64,000 nucleotides of DNA from positions 1,439,604-1,503,603 of the forward strand of contig NZ_NIPO01000001.1 in NCBI RefSeq assembly GCF_002807015.1, in the 5' to 3' direction. Under the pieces are notes generated by a model. It searched no databases. It saw nothing but the letters and a program-made list of their open reading frames with translations, and was not told the DNA's origin. Source of the stretch: Avrilella dinanensis. GTDB taxonomy: Bacteria; Bacteroidota; Bacteroidia; Flavobacteriales; Flavobacteriaceae. The position numbers and the translations under genes are program-made. Below are positions 27,615-37,781 of the stretch, one piece after another (within the stretch, counting starts at the first letter, position 1; each line of letters opens with the position of its first letter).

Positions 27615-28871
27615 ATGAAAAAGATTTTATCAGGATTTCAGGGAGATAAAGCAATTTGGGCGTTTGTAATTTTACTCGCCATCATCTCTTTTATGCCTGT
27701 GTTCAGTGCCAGTACCAATTTGGTTCACGTAGTCGGAACAGGAACTATCGTGGGTATTTTGGTCAAACACTTTTTTCATATTTTTATCGGAATTTTGATT
27801 ATTTACATCATTCATCGCATACCGTTTGAACGCTTCAAATACGTTGCACCGTTGCTGTGGATTATCGCTAGTATATTGCTGATTATTACAGCGATGCAAG
27901 GTGTCACGATTGCCGGAGCCAATGCCAGCCGATGGATAAAAGTACCGCTGATTAATCTTAGTTTTCAGCCTTCGTCGATAGGGTGGATAGCCATTATTGC
28001 TTATTTGTCGTGGTTTTTGTGGCGGTTTGAAGACGAATATTACAGTTTCAAAAAATCGTTGCTCTACGTTTGGGTACCTGTTTTTGCTATTGTCGTTCCT
28101 ATTGCTCCGTCCAATTTATCCACGGCAGCACTGATATTTACCTCTTGTTGCATGCTATTGTTTGTGGGTAAATATCCGCTAAAATATCTGGGAAAAGTAC
28201 TGGCAATCTGTGCCTTGTTAGGAACATTGTTTTTCTTTGCCGCAAAGGCTTTTCCGGACACGATGCCGTCAAGATTCAGCACATGGACTGCCCGTATCGA
28301 ACGTTTTGGCTCTGATGATAAAGATGTGGACAGATACCAGATTGATAACGCCAAAATAGCTATTGCCAAAGGCGAAATATTTGGCGTAGGTCCAGGAAAA
28401 AGCGTACAGAAAAACTTTTTGCCACAATCATCATCAGATTTTATTTATGCAATTATTGTCGAAGAATTCGGGTTGATTGGCGGACTGACCGTATTATTTT
28501 TTTATGTGTTGTTGCTGTTCCGGTTTCTGGTCGTCTCGATGAAAGCTCCCAATTCGTTTGGGAAATATCTGGTGTTTGGATTAGGTTTTTCCATTATTTT
28601 TCAGGCACTGATTAATATGGGTGTCGCCGTAGAAATATTTCCGACCACAGGGCAGCCGTTACCATTAATCAGTAGCGGAGGAACCTCTATCTGGATGACC
28701 TGCGTATCCATCGGGATTATTCTGAGTGTATCCAGAAAAGAAGAACAAGTCAAACAACAACTGAAAGAAAGTGAAAAAAAACAAGAAGCTTTCAGAGAAT
28801 TACTGGCTCAACAGGAAGATGAAAAAACAGAAGACGAAGATATAGCCGTTAAGGCATTGAAGAATTTATAG
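27615..28871 (+). CDS. ftsW: Septal peptidoglycan polymerase FtsW (SEDS family)
   Basis: The SEDS glycosyltransferase partner of FtsI. The 418-aa protein has about ten membrane helices. Conserved stretches include NASRWIKVPLINLSFQPSS, GEIFGVGPGKSVQKNFLPQS followed by SSDFIYAIIVEEFGLIGG, and PTTGQPLPLISSGGTS. The C-terminal 60 residues are a charged cytoplasmic helix with many Glu, Lys and Gln. Its position between murD and murG is standard for the cluster. Confidence 0.96.
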   Translation: MKKILSGFQGDKAIWAFVILLAIISFMPVFSASTNLVHVVGTGTIVGILVKHFFHIFIGILIIYIIHRIPFERFKYVAPLLWIIASILLIITAMQGVTIAGANASRWIKVPLINLSFQPSSIGWIAIIAYLSWFLWRFEDEYYSFKKSLLYVWVPVFAIVVPIAPSNLSTAALIFTSCCMLLFVGKYPLKYLGKVLAICALLGTLFFFAAKAFPDTMPSRFSTWTARIERFGSDDKDVDRYQIDNAKIAIAKGEIFGVGPGKSVQKNFLPQSSSDFIYAIIVEEFGLIGGLTVLFFYVLLLFRFLVVSMKAPNSFGKYLVFGLGFSIIFQALINMGVAVEIFPTTGQPLPLISSGGTSIWMTCVSIGIILSVSRKEEQVKQQLKESEKKQEAFRELLAQQEDEKTEDEDIAVKALKNL

Positions 28872-28923
28872 TTGTCGCTTAAAACAAAAAAATAAACGCT
28901 GCAATAACAGCAAATAAAGATAT

Positions 28924-30084
28924 ATGAAACCAAGATTTATCATATCAGGAGGAGGAACAGGAGGACATATTTATCCTGCGATTGCGATTGCGAATGAATT
29001 AAAGTTGAGGTTTCCTGATTGTGAAATTCTGTTTGTGGGAGCAAAAGACAAAATGGAAATGCAGAAAGTTCCCCAAGCTGGTTATGAGATTGAAGGTCTT
29101 TGGATTAGCGGGATTCAACGAAAACTGACTTTAGAAAATCTGAAATTTCCATTTAAATTTTTATCGAGTTTACTCAAATCCAGAAAAATCATTAAAAAAT
29201 TTAATCCCGATGTGGTTATCGGAACTGGAGGTTTTGCCAGTGGTTCGGTTGTGCAGGTAGCACAAAGTATGAAAATTCCGACTTTGATTCAGGAGCAAAA
29301 TTCCTATCCGGGAATAACCAATAAGGTTTTGTCGAAAAAAGCGAAAACAATTTGTGTGGCTTATGATGGATTGGATAAGTTTTTCCCGAAAGAAAAAATT
29401 GTTTTTACGGGAAATCCTGTTCGCCAGGATTTGCTGAATGTAGAAGAAAACAGACCAGATGCAATAAAGCATTTTGATTTAGACCCGAATAAAAGAACAT
29501 TATTAGTGTTGGGCGGGAGCTTGGGAGCAAGAAGAATAAACCAACTGATTGAGAAAGAATTAGATTTTATCGTAAACCAAGATGTTCAGTTAATTTGGCA
29601 ATGCGGAAAGTTTTATTACGAAGAATATAAAAAATACGATTCTGACACCCAACACCCAACACCCAACATCCAAGTTTTGTCATTTATTGACCGAATGGAT
29701 TTGGTATATGCAGCTGCAGATATAATTATTTCGAGAGCCGGTGCATCGTCCGTTTCGGAGTTGTCGATTGTCGGAAAACCGACGATTTTTATTCCTTCTC
29801 CGAATGTAGCAGAAGACCATCAAACCAAAAATGCAAGAGCCATTTCCGACAAAAACGGAGCTGTTTTAATAAAAGAATCAGAATTGGATATTCGGTTTGA
29901 AAACGTGTTTTCGGAAATTGTAAATAATGAGGAATTACAAAAAGAATTAAGCGAGAATATAAAAGAATTGGCCAAGCCAAATGCCACAAAGGATATTGTT
30001 GATGAGATTGTAAAATTAGTCAAAAGTCATAAAGTCAAACGACAATTCGAATGTAAGAAATCGATAAACCGAAATAAAAAATGA
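28924..30084 (+). CDS. murG: UDP-GlcNAc:lipid I N-acetylglucosaminyltransferase
   Basis: Makes lipid II on the cytoplasmic face. It has the [12 protein letters not shown]-terminal loop, [18 protein letters not shown], the [10 protein letters not shown] loop of the second Rossmann domain and the donor-binding [11 protein letters not shown]. Two oddities are seen. A tandem repeat of CACCCAA units (29646-29673) codes an inserted TQHPTPN stretch. The C-terminal 17 residues ([17 protein letters not shown]) are a basic tail built on AGTCA-type repeats. The stop overlaps the RhuM-gene start (ATGA). Confidence 0.95.
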   Translation: MKPRFIISGGGTGGHIYPAIAIANELKLRFPDCEILFVGAKDKMEMQKVPQAGYEIEGLWISGIQRKLTLENLKFPFKFLSSLLKSRKIIKKFNPDVVIGTGGFASGSVVQVAQSMKIPTLIQEQNSYPGITNKVLSKKAKTICVAYDGLDKFFPKEKIVFTGNPVRQDLLNVEENRPDAIKHFDLDPNKRTLLVLGGSLGARRINQLIEKELDFIVNQDVQLIWQCGKFYYEEYKKYDSDTQHPTPNIQVLSFIDRMDLVYAAADIIISRAGASSVSELSIVGKPTIFIPSPNVAEDHQTKNARAISDKNGAVLIKESELDIRFENVFSEIVNNEELQKELSENIKELAKPNATKDIVDEIVKLVKSHKVKRQFECKKSINRNKK

Positions 30085-31070
30085 AACCAAAGGATATTTT
30101 ACTGTTTAATACTACTGACCAAAAAGTCAATGTATCGGTTTATTTCCAAAACGGTACATTTTGGCTTACACAAAAAACAATGGCAGAATTGTTTGGTGTG
30201 GGTGTTCCTGCGATAAGCAAACATTTAAAAAATATTTTTGAAACAGAGGAATTAGAACAGAATTCAGTTATTTCCAAAATGGAAACAACTGCTACAGATG
30301 GTAAAGTATACGATACAAGTTTTTATCGTTTAGAAGCCATTTTAGCAGTTGGTTATAGAGTAAATTCGGTACAAGCAACCGAATTCAGAAAGTGGGCAAC
30401 ACAAACATTGAACGAGTTTATCATCAAGGGTTTTGTGATAGACGACGAACGGTTGAAGCAAGGCAAAAATTTTGGTCAGGATTATTTTGATGAATTGTTG
30501 GAACGCATTCGTGAGATCCGTGCAAGTGAACGTAGATTTTATCAAAAAATAACCGATTTATATGCTTTAAGCACCGATTACGATAAAAAAAGTTTACAAA
30601 CCCGTGATTTCTTTGCAATGGTTCAAAATAAATTACACTGGGCAATTACAGGAAAAACGGCTGCTGAAATAATTTATACCGAAGCCGATGCTACCAAGTT
30701 GTATATGGGATTAAAAACGTGGAAAGATGCTCCCGATGGGAAAATTATGAAAACCGATGTTTCTGTAGCTAAAAACTATTTGTCGCACGAACATATTTTG
30801 GAGTTGAACAGAATTGTTTCGGCTTATTTAGATTTAGCAGAAAACAATGCACAACGCGGCATTGCCTTTAATATGAAGCAATGGGCAAATTTTTTAGATC
30901 GTTTTTTAGAACTTTCGAACTATCCGATTTTAATCGACAAGGGAAAAATAACAATGCTTGAAGCCAAACTCAAAGCCGAAAGTGAATACGATAAATTTCG
31001 GGTAATTCAAGACAGAGATTATGAAAGTGATTTTGACAAGCTAATAAGTAAAACAAAGAAAAAATTATAA
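30081..31070 (+). CDS. RhuM family protein (KilA-N-like/winged-helix N-terminus)
   Basis: A 329-aa protein of the 'virulence RhuM' family: N-terminal DNA-binding-like segment [20 protein letters not shown], then [26 protein letters not shown], and a C-terminal helical region ([46 protein letters not shown]). The C-terminal part resembles Fic/DOC-fold (death-on-curing) proteins. Such genes are accessory, often in genomic islands, and the biochemical role is not established. Its ATG overlaps the murG stop by 4 bases, so it is captured inside the essential dcw transcript. It is more AT-rich than its neighbours and is not a normal dcw member. Confidence 0.85.
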   Translation: MKPKDILLFNTTDQKVNVSVYFQNGTFWLTQKTMAELFGVGVPAISKHLKNIFETEELEQNSVISKMETTATDGKVYDTSFYRLEAILAVGYRVNSVQATEFRKWATQTLNEFIIKGFVIDDERLKQGKNFGQDYFDELLERIREIRASERRFYQKITDLYALSTDYDKKSLQTRDFFAMVQNKLHWAITGKTAAEIIYTEADATKLYMGLKTWKDAPDGKIMKTDVSVAKNYLSHEHILELNRIVSAYLDLAENNAQRGIAFNMKQWANFLDRFLELSNYPILIDKGKITMLEAKLKAESEYDKFRVIQDRDYESDFDKLISKTKKKL

Positions 31071-31082
31071 TATCAAACAAAC

Positions 31083-31124
31083 GTCACTTCGAGTAGTGTA
31101 ATGAAATGGAACGTATCGAGAAGT
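31083..31124. repeat. Intergenic dispersed-type inverted repeat
   Basis: GTCACTTCGA near 31083-31092 and TCGAGAAGT at 31116-31124 form an imperfect inverted pair around AATGAAATGGAACG. 'CACTTCGAG ... CGTATCGAGAAG' is a familiar dispersed repeat pattern of flavobacterial genomes. Its presence right after the RhuM gene supports this interval being acquired DNA. Confidence 0.45.
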
Positions 31125-31176
31125 AAAATATGAATATAAAAAACACATAATATCATTTTTTATTCTTCTGACAACA

Positions 31177-31659
31177 ATGGTTTTCGGACAAGATATGATT
31201 GCCGATTCTTTAGAAATAAACAGAATTGATTGTTTAGTAAATGAAATTAAAAATGACAGTTCATTGAAGATGATAAGCCTTGATGATATTAAATTGCTAA
31301 ACAGATTCAACAAAAAAACTTATCATACAGTATATGTACAATTAAAAAATGATAAAATAGTTCATATATATTTGACCGACTCTTCACAAATTCCACGTTT
31401 TGGAGATTTTAAAGTCACGACGATTAGTCTGATACGAACGAGATATTTTATTAATGACGATGATTTAATTTATACTGAAGAATATTACGGTCACACAAGA
31501 AATAAATTATATTATAAAAATGCCAATATAATTAAAGTAGTGAATAATGATTTTGTAATTAATAATGATGACGTACTTAACGACATTATCAAAAACAAAG
31601 AGCAGATATATAAAAATTTTAATAAGATATATAAAGTATCGAAAAGAAAAATTAAGTAA
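31177..31659 (+). CDS. Small AT-rich hypothetical protein with probable frameshifted signal peptide
   Basis: 160 residues from ATG 31177, rich in Asn, Asp, Ile and Lys; no domain recognised. The first residues MVFGQD look like the end of a signal peptide. In frame just upstream the codons read KKHIISFFILLTT, and an ATG-AAT-ATA lies at 31130, out of frame by one base. Adding one A to the run of six A's at 31138-31143 would give MNIKKHIISFFILLTTMVFG, a textbook secretion signal. The gene is therefore probably a secreted protein broken, or switched off, by a one-base loss. Together with the RhuM gene it interrupts murG-murC. Confidence 0.6.
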   Translation: MVFGQDMIADSLEINRIDCLVNEIKNDSSLKMISLDDIKLLNRFNKKTYHTVYVQLKNDKIVHIYLTDSSQIPRFGDFKVTTISLIRTRYFINDDDLIYTEEYYGHTRNKLYYKNANIIKVVNNDFVINNDDVLNDIIKNKEQIYKNFNKIYKVSKRKIK

Positions 31660-31667
31660 TTAAAAAA

Positions 31668-33086
31668 ATGAACGAATTTAAAAACATATTTTTCATCGGA
31701 ATCGGAGGCATCGGAATGAGTGCTTTGGCACGTTATTTCCATTCTGTTGGGAAAATTGTTTATGGATATGACAAAACCAGTACAAAACTCACTCGCGAGC
31801 TGGAAAGTTTAGGTATGTCTGTTCATTATACCGATGATTTGGATAATATTCCAAGCAACTTGGTGCCGGAAAACACATTGGTTGTGATTACCCCTGCCAT
31901 TCCTAAATCACATTCGGAATGGAATTATTTTTTGGATAACGGGTTTGAGATAAAAAAGCGTTCAGAAGTTTTGGGATTGATTACCAAAGATACCTATTGT
32001 TTTGCAGTGGCAGGAACGCACGGAAAAACCACAACTACCGCAATTTTGGGGCATATTCTGCATCAAAGCGGGGTTGATGTTACTGCTTTCGTGGGTGGAA
32101 TTGTTGAGAATTATCATTCCAATCTGATAGGAAACGGAAAAACGGTTACGGTTGTCGAAGCAGACGAGTTTGACCGTTCTTTTTTGAAATTATATCCCGA
32201 TATGGCTTGTGTAACCTCAATGGACGCAGACCATTTGGATATTTACGGGGATAGTTCACATATCGAAGAAGCATTTATTGATTTTGCTAATAAAATTCAA
32301 GATAAAAATAAATTGTTCGTAGCCAAAGGATTGCCACTTGATGGTGTTCAGATAGAGGTTTCGGATAATCAAGGAACTTCCAAAACCCTTCCTTTTTTGG
32401 GAGGAGAGAGAATTTTCAAAGCCGAAAACGTACGTATCGAAAACGGAGCTTATGTTTTTGACGTACACACCACAGAAGACACGATAAAGGATATTCGTTT
32501 TCATCTGTTCGGAAAACACAATTTGAGTAATGCTTTGATGGCACTTTCTATGGCAAAAACCTACGGAATTTCTGATGAAAATATCCGTAAGGCATTGGAG
32601 AGTTTCAAAGGAATTGAAAGGCGTTTTTCGTACAAAATAAAAACAGATAATCTGGTTTTGATAGATGATTACGCACACCACCCGACCGAGATAAATGCAG
32701 TGTATAAGGCAGTCAAAGAGCTGTATCCAACCCGAAAAAATTTAGTGATTTTTCAACCACATTTATTCAGCAGAACGAGGGATTTTTTGGAGGGCTTTGC
32801 GGAGAGCTTATCGCAATTTGACGAGGTAATTTTATTGGATATTTACCCCGCCCGAGAGTTGCCTATAGAAGGAATTACATCAGGATTATTGCTGGAAAAA
32901 ATAAATAATCCGAATAAAAAAATAGTATCCAAACAAGAATTGGAAAAAGAAGTTTTAACTTCTAATGCTCAGATTATTGCAATGGTAGGAGCAGGAGATA
33001 TTGGAGAAATGGTTGTGCCTCTTGCGGAGGATTTACAAATTCACAAATTCACAAACTCACAGTCTTCCAAAGAAACGAAGTCTTAA
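31668..33086 (+). CDS. murC: UDP-N-acetylmuramate:L-alanine ligase
   Basis: First amino-acid-adding Mur ligase. The 472 aa start MNEFKNIFFIGIGGIGMSAL, with the nucleotide loop GxGGxGM, ATP loop AGTHGKTTTTAI, MDADHLDIYG, RFSYKI and DDYAHHPTEINAV. The last 20 residues (LQIHKFTNSQSSKET) are coded by tandem ACAAATTCAC-type repeats and look like a neutral extension. It follows the AT-rich hypothetical gene by 8 bases and continues the dcw order to ftsQ. Confidence 0.96.
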   Translation: MNEFKNIFFIGIGGIGMSALARYFHSVGKIVYGYDKTSTKLTRELESLGMSVHYTDDLDNIPSNLVPENTLVVITPAIPKSHSEWNYFLDNGFEIKKRSEVLGLITKDTYCFAVAGTHGKTTTTAILGHILHQSGVDVTAFVGGIVENYHSNLIGNGKTVTVVEADEFDRSFLKLYPDMACVTSMDADHLDIYGDSSHIEEAFIDFANKIQDKNKLFVAKGLPLDGVQIEVSDNQGTSKTLPFLGGERIFKAENVRIENGAYVFDVHTTEDTIKDIRFHLFGKHNLSNALMALSMAKTYGISDENIRKALESFKGIERRFSYKIKTDNLVLIDDYAHHPTEINAVYKAVKELYPTRKNLVIFQPHLFSRTRDFLEGFAESLSQFDEVILLDIYPARELPIEGITSGLLLEKINNPNKKIVSKQELEKEVLTSNAQIIAMVGAGDIGEMVVPLAEDLQIHKFTNSQSSKETKS

Positions 33087-33133
33087 ATATTAAATTAAAC
33101 TGACGAAACGAATAAATAAACGGTTCAACAAAA

Positions 33134-33859
33134 ATGAAAAAAATAAATGGTTTTGACATAGGATTATTGTTGGTGTTAGTCAGTCTGGTGATGCTGTTTC
33201 GTTTTGCCAATGCAAGCAACAGCCAGCAGGAAATACGTGATGTCAAAGTTAAATTCGTAGGAAATGAAAATCATTTTCTGACACAGGAGATGGTTAATAA
33301 CTTGTTGAAACAAAATTTTTCAAACCCTTCCGTAATTGCGAGAGAAGCCTTAGATTTGAGGGATTGGGAGCAAAAATTAGATATTAACAAATGGATAGCC
33401 CGTTCAGAGGTTTATGTTGATATCTCAGGTAATTTACATGCGGAAGTTGAGCAGAAAAAGGCACTGGCAAGAGTCATCAACAACGGAATGTCTTATTACA
33501 TTAGTACGGAAGGAGATACCATGCCATTGTCTGCCGGGTTCAGTGTGAGAGTGCCGTTGGTAAGCGGAGTTTTGAATGAGAAAAACCAGCAGAAGTTTGT
33601 GAAGGTACTCAAAAAGATAACCGAAGATGATTTTATGAAAGAAATGATTACAGGGATCCGCATTAATCCCGACCAAACATTGAATCTGACGTCACGGGCA
33701 CATGATGCCGACATAGAATTCGGGCACATGAAAGAAATTGACAGAAAATTGACCAATTATAAGATTTTTATGCATTATGCCGAAAATGATACGATAATGC
33801 AAAACTATAAGAACATTAATTTGAGATTTACAGAACAAGTTATTTGCACAAAACAATAA
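33134..33859 (+). CDS. ftsQ: Cell division protein FtsQ
   Basis: A 241-aa bitopic protein. A membrane helix at about residues 7-26 (GLLLVLVSLVMLFRFANAS) is followed by a POTRA-like beta-alpha-beta region (VKFVGNENHFLTQEMVNNLL), then the FtsQ/DivIB beta domain with ISTEGDTMPLSAGFSVRVPLVSG. It links early and late divisome parts through FtsL. Identity rests on fold pattern and on position between murC and ftsA, 3 bases before ftsA. Confidence 0.92.
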   Translation: MKKINGFDIGLLLVLVSLVMLFRFANASNSQQEIRDVKVKFVGNENHFLTQEMVNNLLKQNFSNPSVIAREALDLRDWEQKLDINKWIARSEVYVDISGNLHAEVEQKKALARVINNGMSYYISTEGDTMPLSAGFSVRVPLVSGVLNEKNQQKFVKVLKKITEDDFMKEMITGIRINPDQTLNLTSRAHDADIEFGHMKEIDRKLTNYKIFMHYAENDTIMQNYKNINLRFTEQVICTKQ

Positions 33860-33862
33860 GCT

Positions 33863-35260
33863 ATGGGTGAAGAAAAATTGGCAGTAGGACTCGATATCGG
33901 AACGACAAAAATTGTTGCGATGGTAGGCAGACGCAATGAATACGGAAAGTTGGAAATTGTTGGTTTGGGTAACGCCAAAAGTCTGGGAGTGAAAAGAGGT
34001 GTGGTAAATAATATCACGCAAACTATTCAGTCTATTCAGAATGCGGTTGCACTTGCCAAAAACGAATGTGGTTACAACATCAAAGGAGTGGTTGTCGGTA
34101 TTGCCGGACAGCACATTCGCAGTATCCAGCACCACGAATATATCAGCCGGGAAAACCCCGATGCAGTTATTTCACAAGACGATATTGACAAGCTTATTGA
34201 GCAGGTGCAAAAACTAACGATGTTACCCGGAGAAGAAATTATACACGTTTTACCTCAGGAATTTAAGATTGATGATGAAGCGGGTATCAGAGAGCCAATC
34301 GGTATGTATGGCAGAAGACTCGAAGCCGACTTTCACGTGGTGGTTGGTCAATCTTCATCTATCAGAAATGCCGGAAGATGTGTGAAAGAAGCCGGATTGG
34401 AATTAGCCGGACTAACGCTGGAACCATTAGCGTCTGCTGATGCGGTTTTAAGCGATGAGGAAAAAGAGGCCGGTGTAGCATTGGTCGATATTGGTGGCGG
34501 AACAACAGATTTGGCAATTTTCAAAGACGGAATCATTCGTCACACAGCCGTTGTGCCGTTCGGTGGAAATATCATCACGGAAGATATCAAAGAAGGTTGC
34601 TCTATCATTGAAAAACAGGCTGAATTACTCAAAGTGAAGTTTGGCTCGGCATGGCCAGGCGAAAACCGGGAGAACGAAATTGTTTCCATTCCAGGACTCA
34701 GAGGGCAGGAGCCGAAAGAAATTTCTCTGAAAAACCTGTCGAAGATTATTCACGCTCGGGTGGTGGAAATCATTGAAATGATTTTTGCAGAAATCAAAGC
34801 CTACGGATATGATAATCCACAAAAAAAACTCATTGCCGGAATCGTTCTTACGGGCGGTGGCTCGGAGCTGAAACACATTAAACAGCTCGTGGAATACATT
34901 ACCGGAATCGACACCCGTATCGGGAAGCCAAGCGAACATATTGCCGGCGAATCAGCAGAACTGGTAGCCCGGCCACTGTATGCAACCGCAGTCGGACTGA
35001 CGATGGAGAGCGAACTGAACAATTCGAGAAGCCGTATTTATGTGCAGGAACATCAGGACGAAATCAGACTGAAAGAAAGATATCAAGAGTCTGTTCAGTC
35101 AATCAGACAAGAAACAAAACAGGAAGAAACCGCTCAACATATTGTGGAAGAAGATATTGATACACAAGAAGAACAACAATCTTCTGCCGAAAGAATCAAA
35201 CAAAAATTTTTCGGAGGTTTCTTAGCCAGATTTAAAGAATTTATAGACAAATCAGAATAA
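33863..35260 (+). CDS. ftsA: Cell division protein FtsA
   Basis: Actin-like protein tethering FtsZ to the membrane. The 465 aa show the phosphate-1 loop GLDIGTTKIVAMVG, the 1C subdomain region, phosphate-2 LVDIGGGTTDLAIF and the adenosine motif GIVLTGGGSELKHI. The end, KQKFFGGFLARFKEFIDK, is an amphipathic membrane-targeting helix of the usual kind, after an acidic Gln/Glu-rich linker. It is followed 3 bases later by ftsZ. Confidence 0.97.
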   Translation: MGEEKLAVGLDIGTTKIVAMVGRRNEYGKLEIVGLGNAKSLGVKRGVVNNITQTIQSIQNAVALAKNECGYNIKGVVVGIAGQHIRSIQHHEYISRENPDAVISQDDIDKLIEQVQKLTMLPGEEIIHVLPQEFKIDDEAGIREPIGMYGRRLEADFHVVVGQSSSIRNAGRCVKEAGLELAGLTLEPLASADAVLSDEEKEAGVALVDIGGGTTDLAIFKDGIIRHTAVVPFGGNIITEDIKEGCSIIEKQAELLKVKFGSAWPGENRENEIVSIPGLRGQEPKEISLKNLSKIIHARVVEIIEMIFAEIKAYGYDNPQKKLIAGIVLTGGGSELKHIKQLVEYITGIDTRIGKPSEHIAGESAELVARPLYATAVGLTMESELNNSRSRIYVQEHQDEIRLKERYQESVQSIRQETKQEETAQHIVEEDIDTQEEQQSSAERIKQKFFGGFLARFKEFIDKSE

Positions 35261-35263
35261 AAA

Positions 35264-37168
35264 ATGCTTGTAGGTATGGAAAATACATTTGACAATATCA
35301 CTTTCGATTTACCCAAAAACCAATCCAACGTGATTAAGGTAATCGGAGTAGGAGGTGGAGGAAGCAACGCTATCAACCACATGTTTAATCAAGGAATCCA
35401 GGGTGTGGATTTCATCGTTTGTAATACAGATGCTCAGGCTTTGCAAAACAGTCCGGTACCTACCAAAATCCAGTTGGGTGTGAGCCTGACCGAAGGTTTG
35501 GGAGCAGGAGCGAATCCTGAAATCGGACAGCAGTCGGCATTGGAAAGCATCGACGAAATTGAAAAATTGCTGGATAACAACACCAAAATGGTTTTTATCA
35601 CTGCAGGAATGGGTGGCGGAACCGGAACCGGAGCCGCACCGGTAATTGCTCAGCTGGCAAAAGAAAGAGATATTCTGACAGTCGGAATTGTCACAATTCC
35701 TTTTCAGTTTGAAGGAAAAGTACGTCAGCAACAAGCAGCCAAAGGTGTGGATAAGCTGAGAAAAGTAGTTGATTCCTTAATCGTTATTAATAACAATAAG
35801 CTGAGAGAAGTTTATGGAAACCTTGGGTTAAAGGCAGGATTCTCAAAAGCCGATGAAGTGTTGGCAACAGCTTCACGCGGAATTGCTGAAGTGATCACGA
35901 AACACTACACCCAGAATATCGATTTGAAAGATGCCAAAACTGTTTTGTCTGACAGCGGTACGGCAATCATGGGTTCTGCGGCGGCAGAAGGCGAAGACAG
36001 AGCCAAACAGGCAATTATTTCCGCTTTAGATTCGCCATTGCTGAATGACAATAAAATCAGCGGAGCGAAAAATGTGTTGTTGTTGATTGTTTCCGGCGAT
36101 AATGAAATCACGATTGATGAAATCGGAGAAATCAATGATTATATCCAGACAGAGGCCGGGCACAGTGCCAATATCATCATGGGAGTAGGCGAAGACCCGC
36201 AGTTGGGTGACGCCATTTCTGTGACTATTATTGCGACCGGATTTAACATCGAACAACAAAAGGAAATCGTTAACTCGTCTGGGCCGAATAAAATCATTCA
36301 TGTTTTGGACGAAAACCAATCCGTAACGGCAGATTTAACCAAAGCAGAGCAGCCTAAATTATTAGACCCGGAAAAGCCGTTAACCAATGAAAAACCGGCA
36401 GAATCAATTACTACGGGTGGATTGTTCGGAATGCCGAACACCGGCTATTCCAATGATACAGAAAAAAAAACGATAAACCAAGTTGAGGTCCAACCGGCTA
36501 ATCCGGTAGTGAAAAATGAAACTACGGTAAAAATTGAAAAAATCGTTAAAAACGATGTTCGTGATATAGAAGTTGTTGATGCAGAGTTTATTATCGTAAA
36601 GCCAACATTTACACCTGAAGATCAGTTGCCGCAAACACCTGAAAATCCGGAACCGCAAATGATACAAAATTTTGTTCAGGAACCGGAAACACAGCATGAC
36701 GGACAGGAAAAAATCGTTTATTCGCTGGAAGATTATATGGAAGTAGAACAGCAGCTTTCGCAGCCGGCACCAAAAGAAAAAGAACCTGAGCAGCAGGAAG
36801 AAATCTTGAATTTTACCCTGAGAACAGAAGAAACGGACAATCAGCCGGTAGAAAAACCGGTTATCACGGAAGAAAAAAAAATGATTGTTGAGCAGGAAAT
36901 TTCACCTGTTGATGCATCAATCAATGATATTCTACGTCAGAGAGCTGAAGAGCGTAAACGGAAAATGAAAGAGTTTAATTATAAATTCAACAATGCCGCA
37001 CAGTCGCTCAATGAGTTGGAAAAAGAACCTGCCTACAAGCGTATGGGAGTGAATCTGAAAGAAGTACAGGACAGCAGTCAGGTGTCGAGAACTTCGCTGA
37101 GCGTTGACCAGAATGACGATTTGCAATTACGTTCCAACAACTCTTTTTTGCATGACAATGTAGATTAA
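35264..37168 (+). CDS. ftsZ: Cell division protein FtsZ
   Basis: Tubulin-like GTPase that forms the division ring. It has the G1 region [15 protein letters not shown], the tubulin signature [13 protein letters not shown], and the T7 loop with [11 protein letters not shown]. The 634 aa exceed the roughly 380 of E. coli because of a long acidic, Gln/Pro/Glu-rich linker (about 330-560), common in Bacteroidota. The C-terminus has [11 protein letters not shown] and ends [13 protein letters not shown]. The start may be ATG 35264 or ATG 35276 (MENTFDN); spacing to ftsA favours neither. A terminator follows. Confidence 0.97.
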   Translation: MLVGMENTFDNITFDLPKNQSNVIKVIGVGGGGSNAINHMFNQGIQGVDFIVCNTDAQALQNSPVPTKIQLGVSLTEGLGAGANPEIGQQSALESIDEIEKLLDNNTKMVFITAGMGGGTGTGAAPVIAQLAKERDILTVGIVTIPFQFEGKVRQQQAAKGVDKLRKVVDSLIVINNNKLREVYGNLGLKAGFSKADEVLATASRGIAEVITKHYTQNIDLKDAKTVLSDSGTAIMGSAAAEGEDRAKQAIISALDSPLLNDNKISGAKNVLLLIVSGDNEITIDEIGEINDYIQTEAGHSANIIMGVGEDPQLGDAISVTIIATGFNIEQQKEIVNSSGPNKIIHVLDENQSVTADLTKAEQPKLLDPEKPLTNEKPAESITTGGLFGMPNTGYSNDTEKKTINQVEVQPANPVVKNETTVKIEKIVKNDVRDIEVVDAEFIIVKPTFTPEDQLPQTPENPEPQMIQNFVQEPETQHDGQEKIVYSLEDYMEVEQQLSQPAPKEKEPEQQEEILNFTLRTEETDNQPVEKPVITEEKKMIVEQEISPVDASINDILRQRAEERKRKMKEFNYKFNNAAQSLNELEKEPAYKRMGVNLKEVQDSSQVSRTSLSVDQNDDLQLRSNNSFLHDNVD

Positions 37169-37186
37169 TCAGCATAAAATTTTTAT

Positions 37187-37218
37187 AACCCGGAAGTGAA
37201 TCATTTTCGGGTTTTTTT
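37187..37218 (+). terminator. Terminator at the end of the dcw cluster
   Basis: AACCCGGAA pairs with TTTTCGGGTT across a short loop and is followed by a run of seven T's, 18 bases after the ftsZ stop. Confidence 0.75.
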
Positions 37219-37219
37219 G

Positions 37220-37227
37220 TATATTTG
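37220..37227 (+). promoter_or_regulatory. -7 element of the yqeY promoter
   Basis: TATATTTG matches TAnnTTTG and lies 19 bases before the chosen ATG at 37247, directly after the ftsZ terminator. The -33 TTG is not clear. Confidence 0.45.
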
Positions 37228-37246
37228 CCACTCGAAAAATAGCCTT

Positions 37247-37696
37247 ATGAGCTTACAAACTCAAATTACAGAAGCCTTAAAAACGGCAATGAAAAGCAAA
37301 GACCAGATAGCTCTGGAAGCTTTGAGAGCAATAAAATCTGAATTATTGCTGGTACAAACGTCTGGTAGCGATTCAGCAATTTCAGAACAAGATGAAGTGA
37401 AGATATTGCAAAAGCTGGTTAAGCAACGCAAAGAAAGTGCAGATGTTTTTACTGCACAAAACCGCTTAGACCTGGCAGAGCCGGAGTTGGCACAAATCAA
37501 AGTAATAGAGCAGTTTTTGCCCGAGCAGATGAGTGAGGAAGAAGTGGAGAAAATCATTGCTCAAATTGTGGAAGAAGGCAGTTTTTCGGGAATGCAGGAT
37601 ATGGGAAAAGTAATGGGGCTGGCAAATGCTAAATTAGCCGGAGCCGCAGACGGAAAAACCATATCAGCTGTTGTGAAAAAACTATTAACAACATAA
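37247..37696 (+). CDS. GatB/YqeY domain protein
   Basis: A 149-aa protein homologous to the C-terminal helical part of GatB. It starts MSLQTQITEALKTAMKSKD and shows KQRKESADVFTAQNR, EQFLPEQMSEEEVEKII and the closing KVMGLANAKLAGAADGKTIS with its Gly-Arg/Ala loop. A tRNA-linked role is often suggested but not proved. Upstream in-frame ATG 37196 lies inside the ftsZ terminator and ahead of the -7 element, so 37247 is the start. tRNA-Arg follows after 11 bases. Confidence 0.92.
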   Translation: MSLQTQITEALKTAMKSKDQIALEALRAIKSELLLVQTSGSDSAISEQDEVKILQKLVKQRKESADVFTAQNRLDLAEPELAQIKVIEQFLPEQMSEEEVEKIIAQIVEEGSFSGMQDMGKVMGLANAKLAGAADGKTISAVVKKLLTT

Positions 37697-37707
37697 ATAT
37701 TAAGGTC

Positions 37708-37781
37708 GGCCCAGTAGTTCAACTGGATAGAATATCAGATTTCGGCTCTGAGGGTTGGGGGTTCGAATCCTCCCTGGGTCA
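37708..37781 (+). tRNA. tRNA-Arg (anticodon TCG)
   Basis: A 74-nt cloverleaf. The acceptor is GGCCCAG / CTGGGTC with discriminator A at 37781. The D arm is GTTC..GAAT, and the anticodon stem TCAGA/TCTGA holds loop TTTCGGC, so the anticodon is TCG (37742-37744), reading CGA/CGN arginine codons. The T arm is GGGGGTTCGAATCCTCC. CCA is not encoded. tRNA 3' ends are common integration sites, and mobile-element relics lie just downstream. Confidence 0.95.

Noticed and set aside
29640-29680. Short tandem repeats as a possible CRISPR array
   Set aside because: Units of about 7-8 bases without unique spacers, inside murG; no cas genes in the window.
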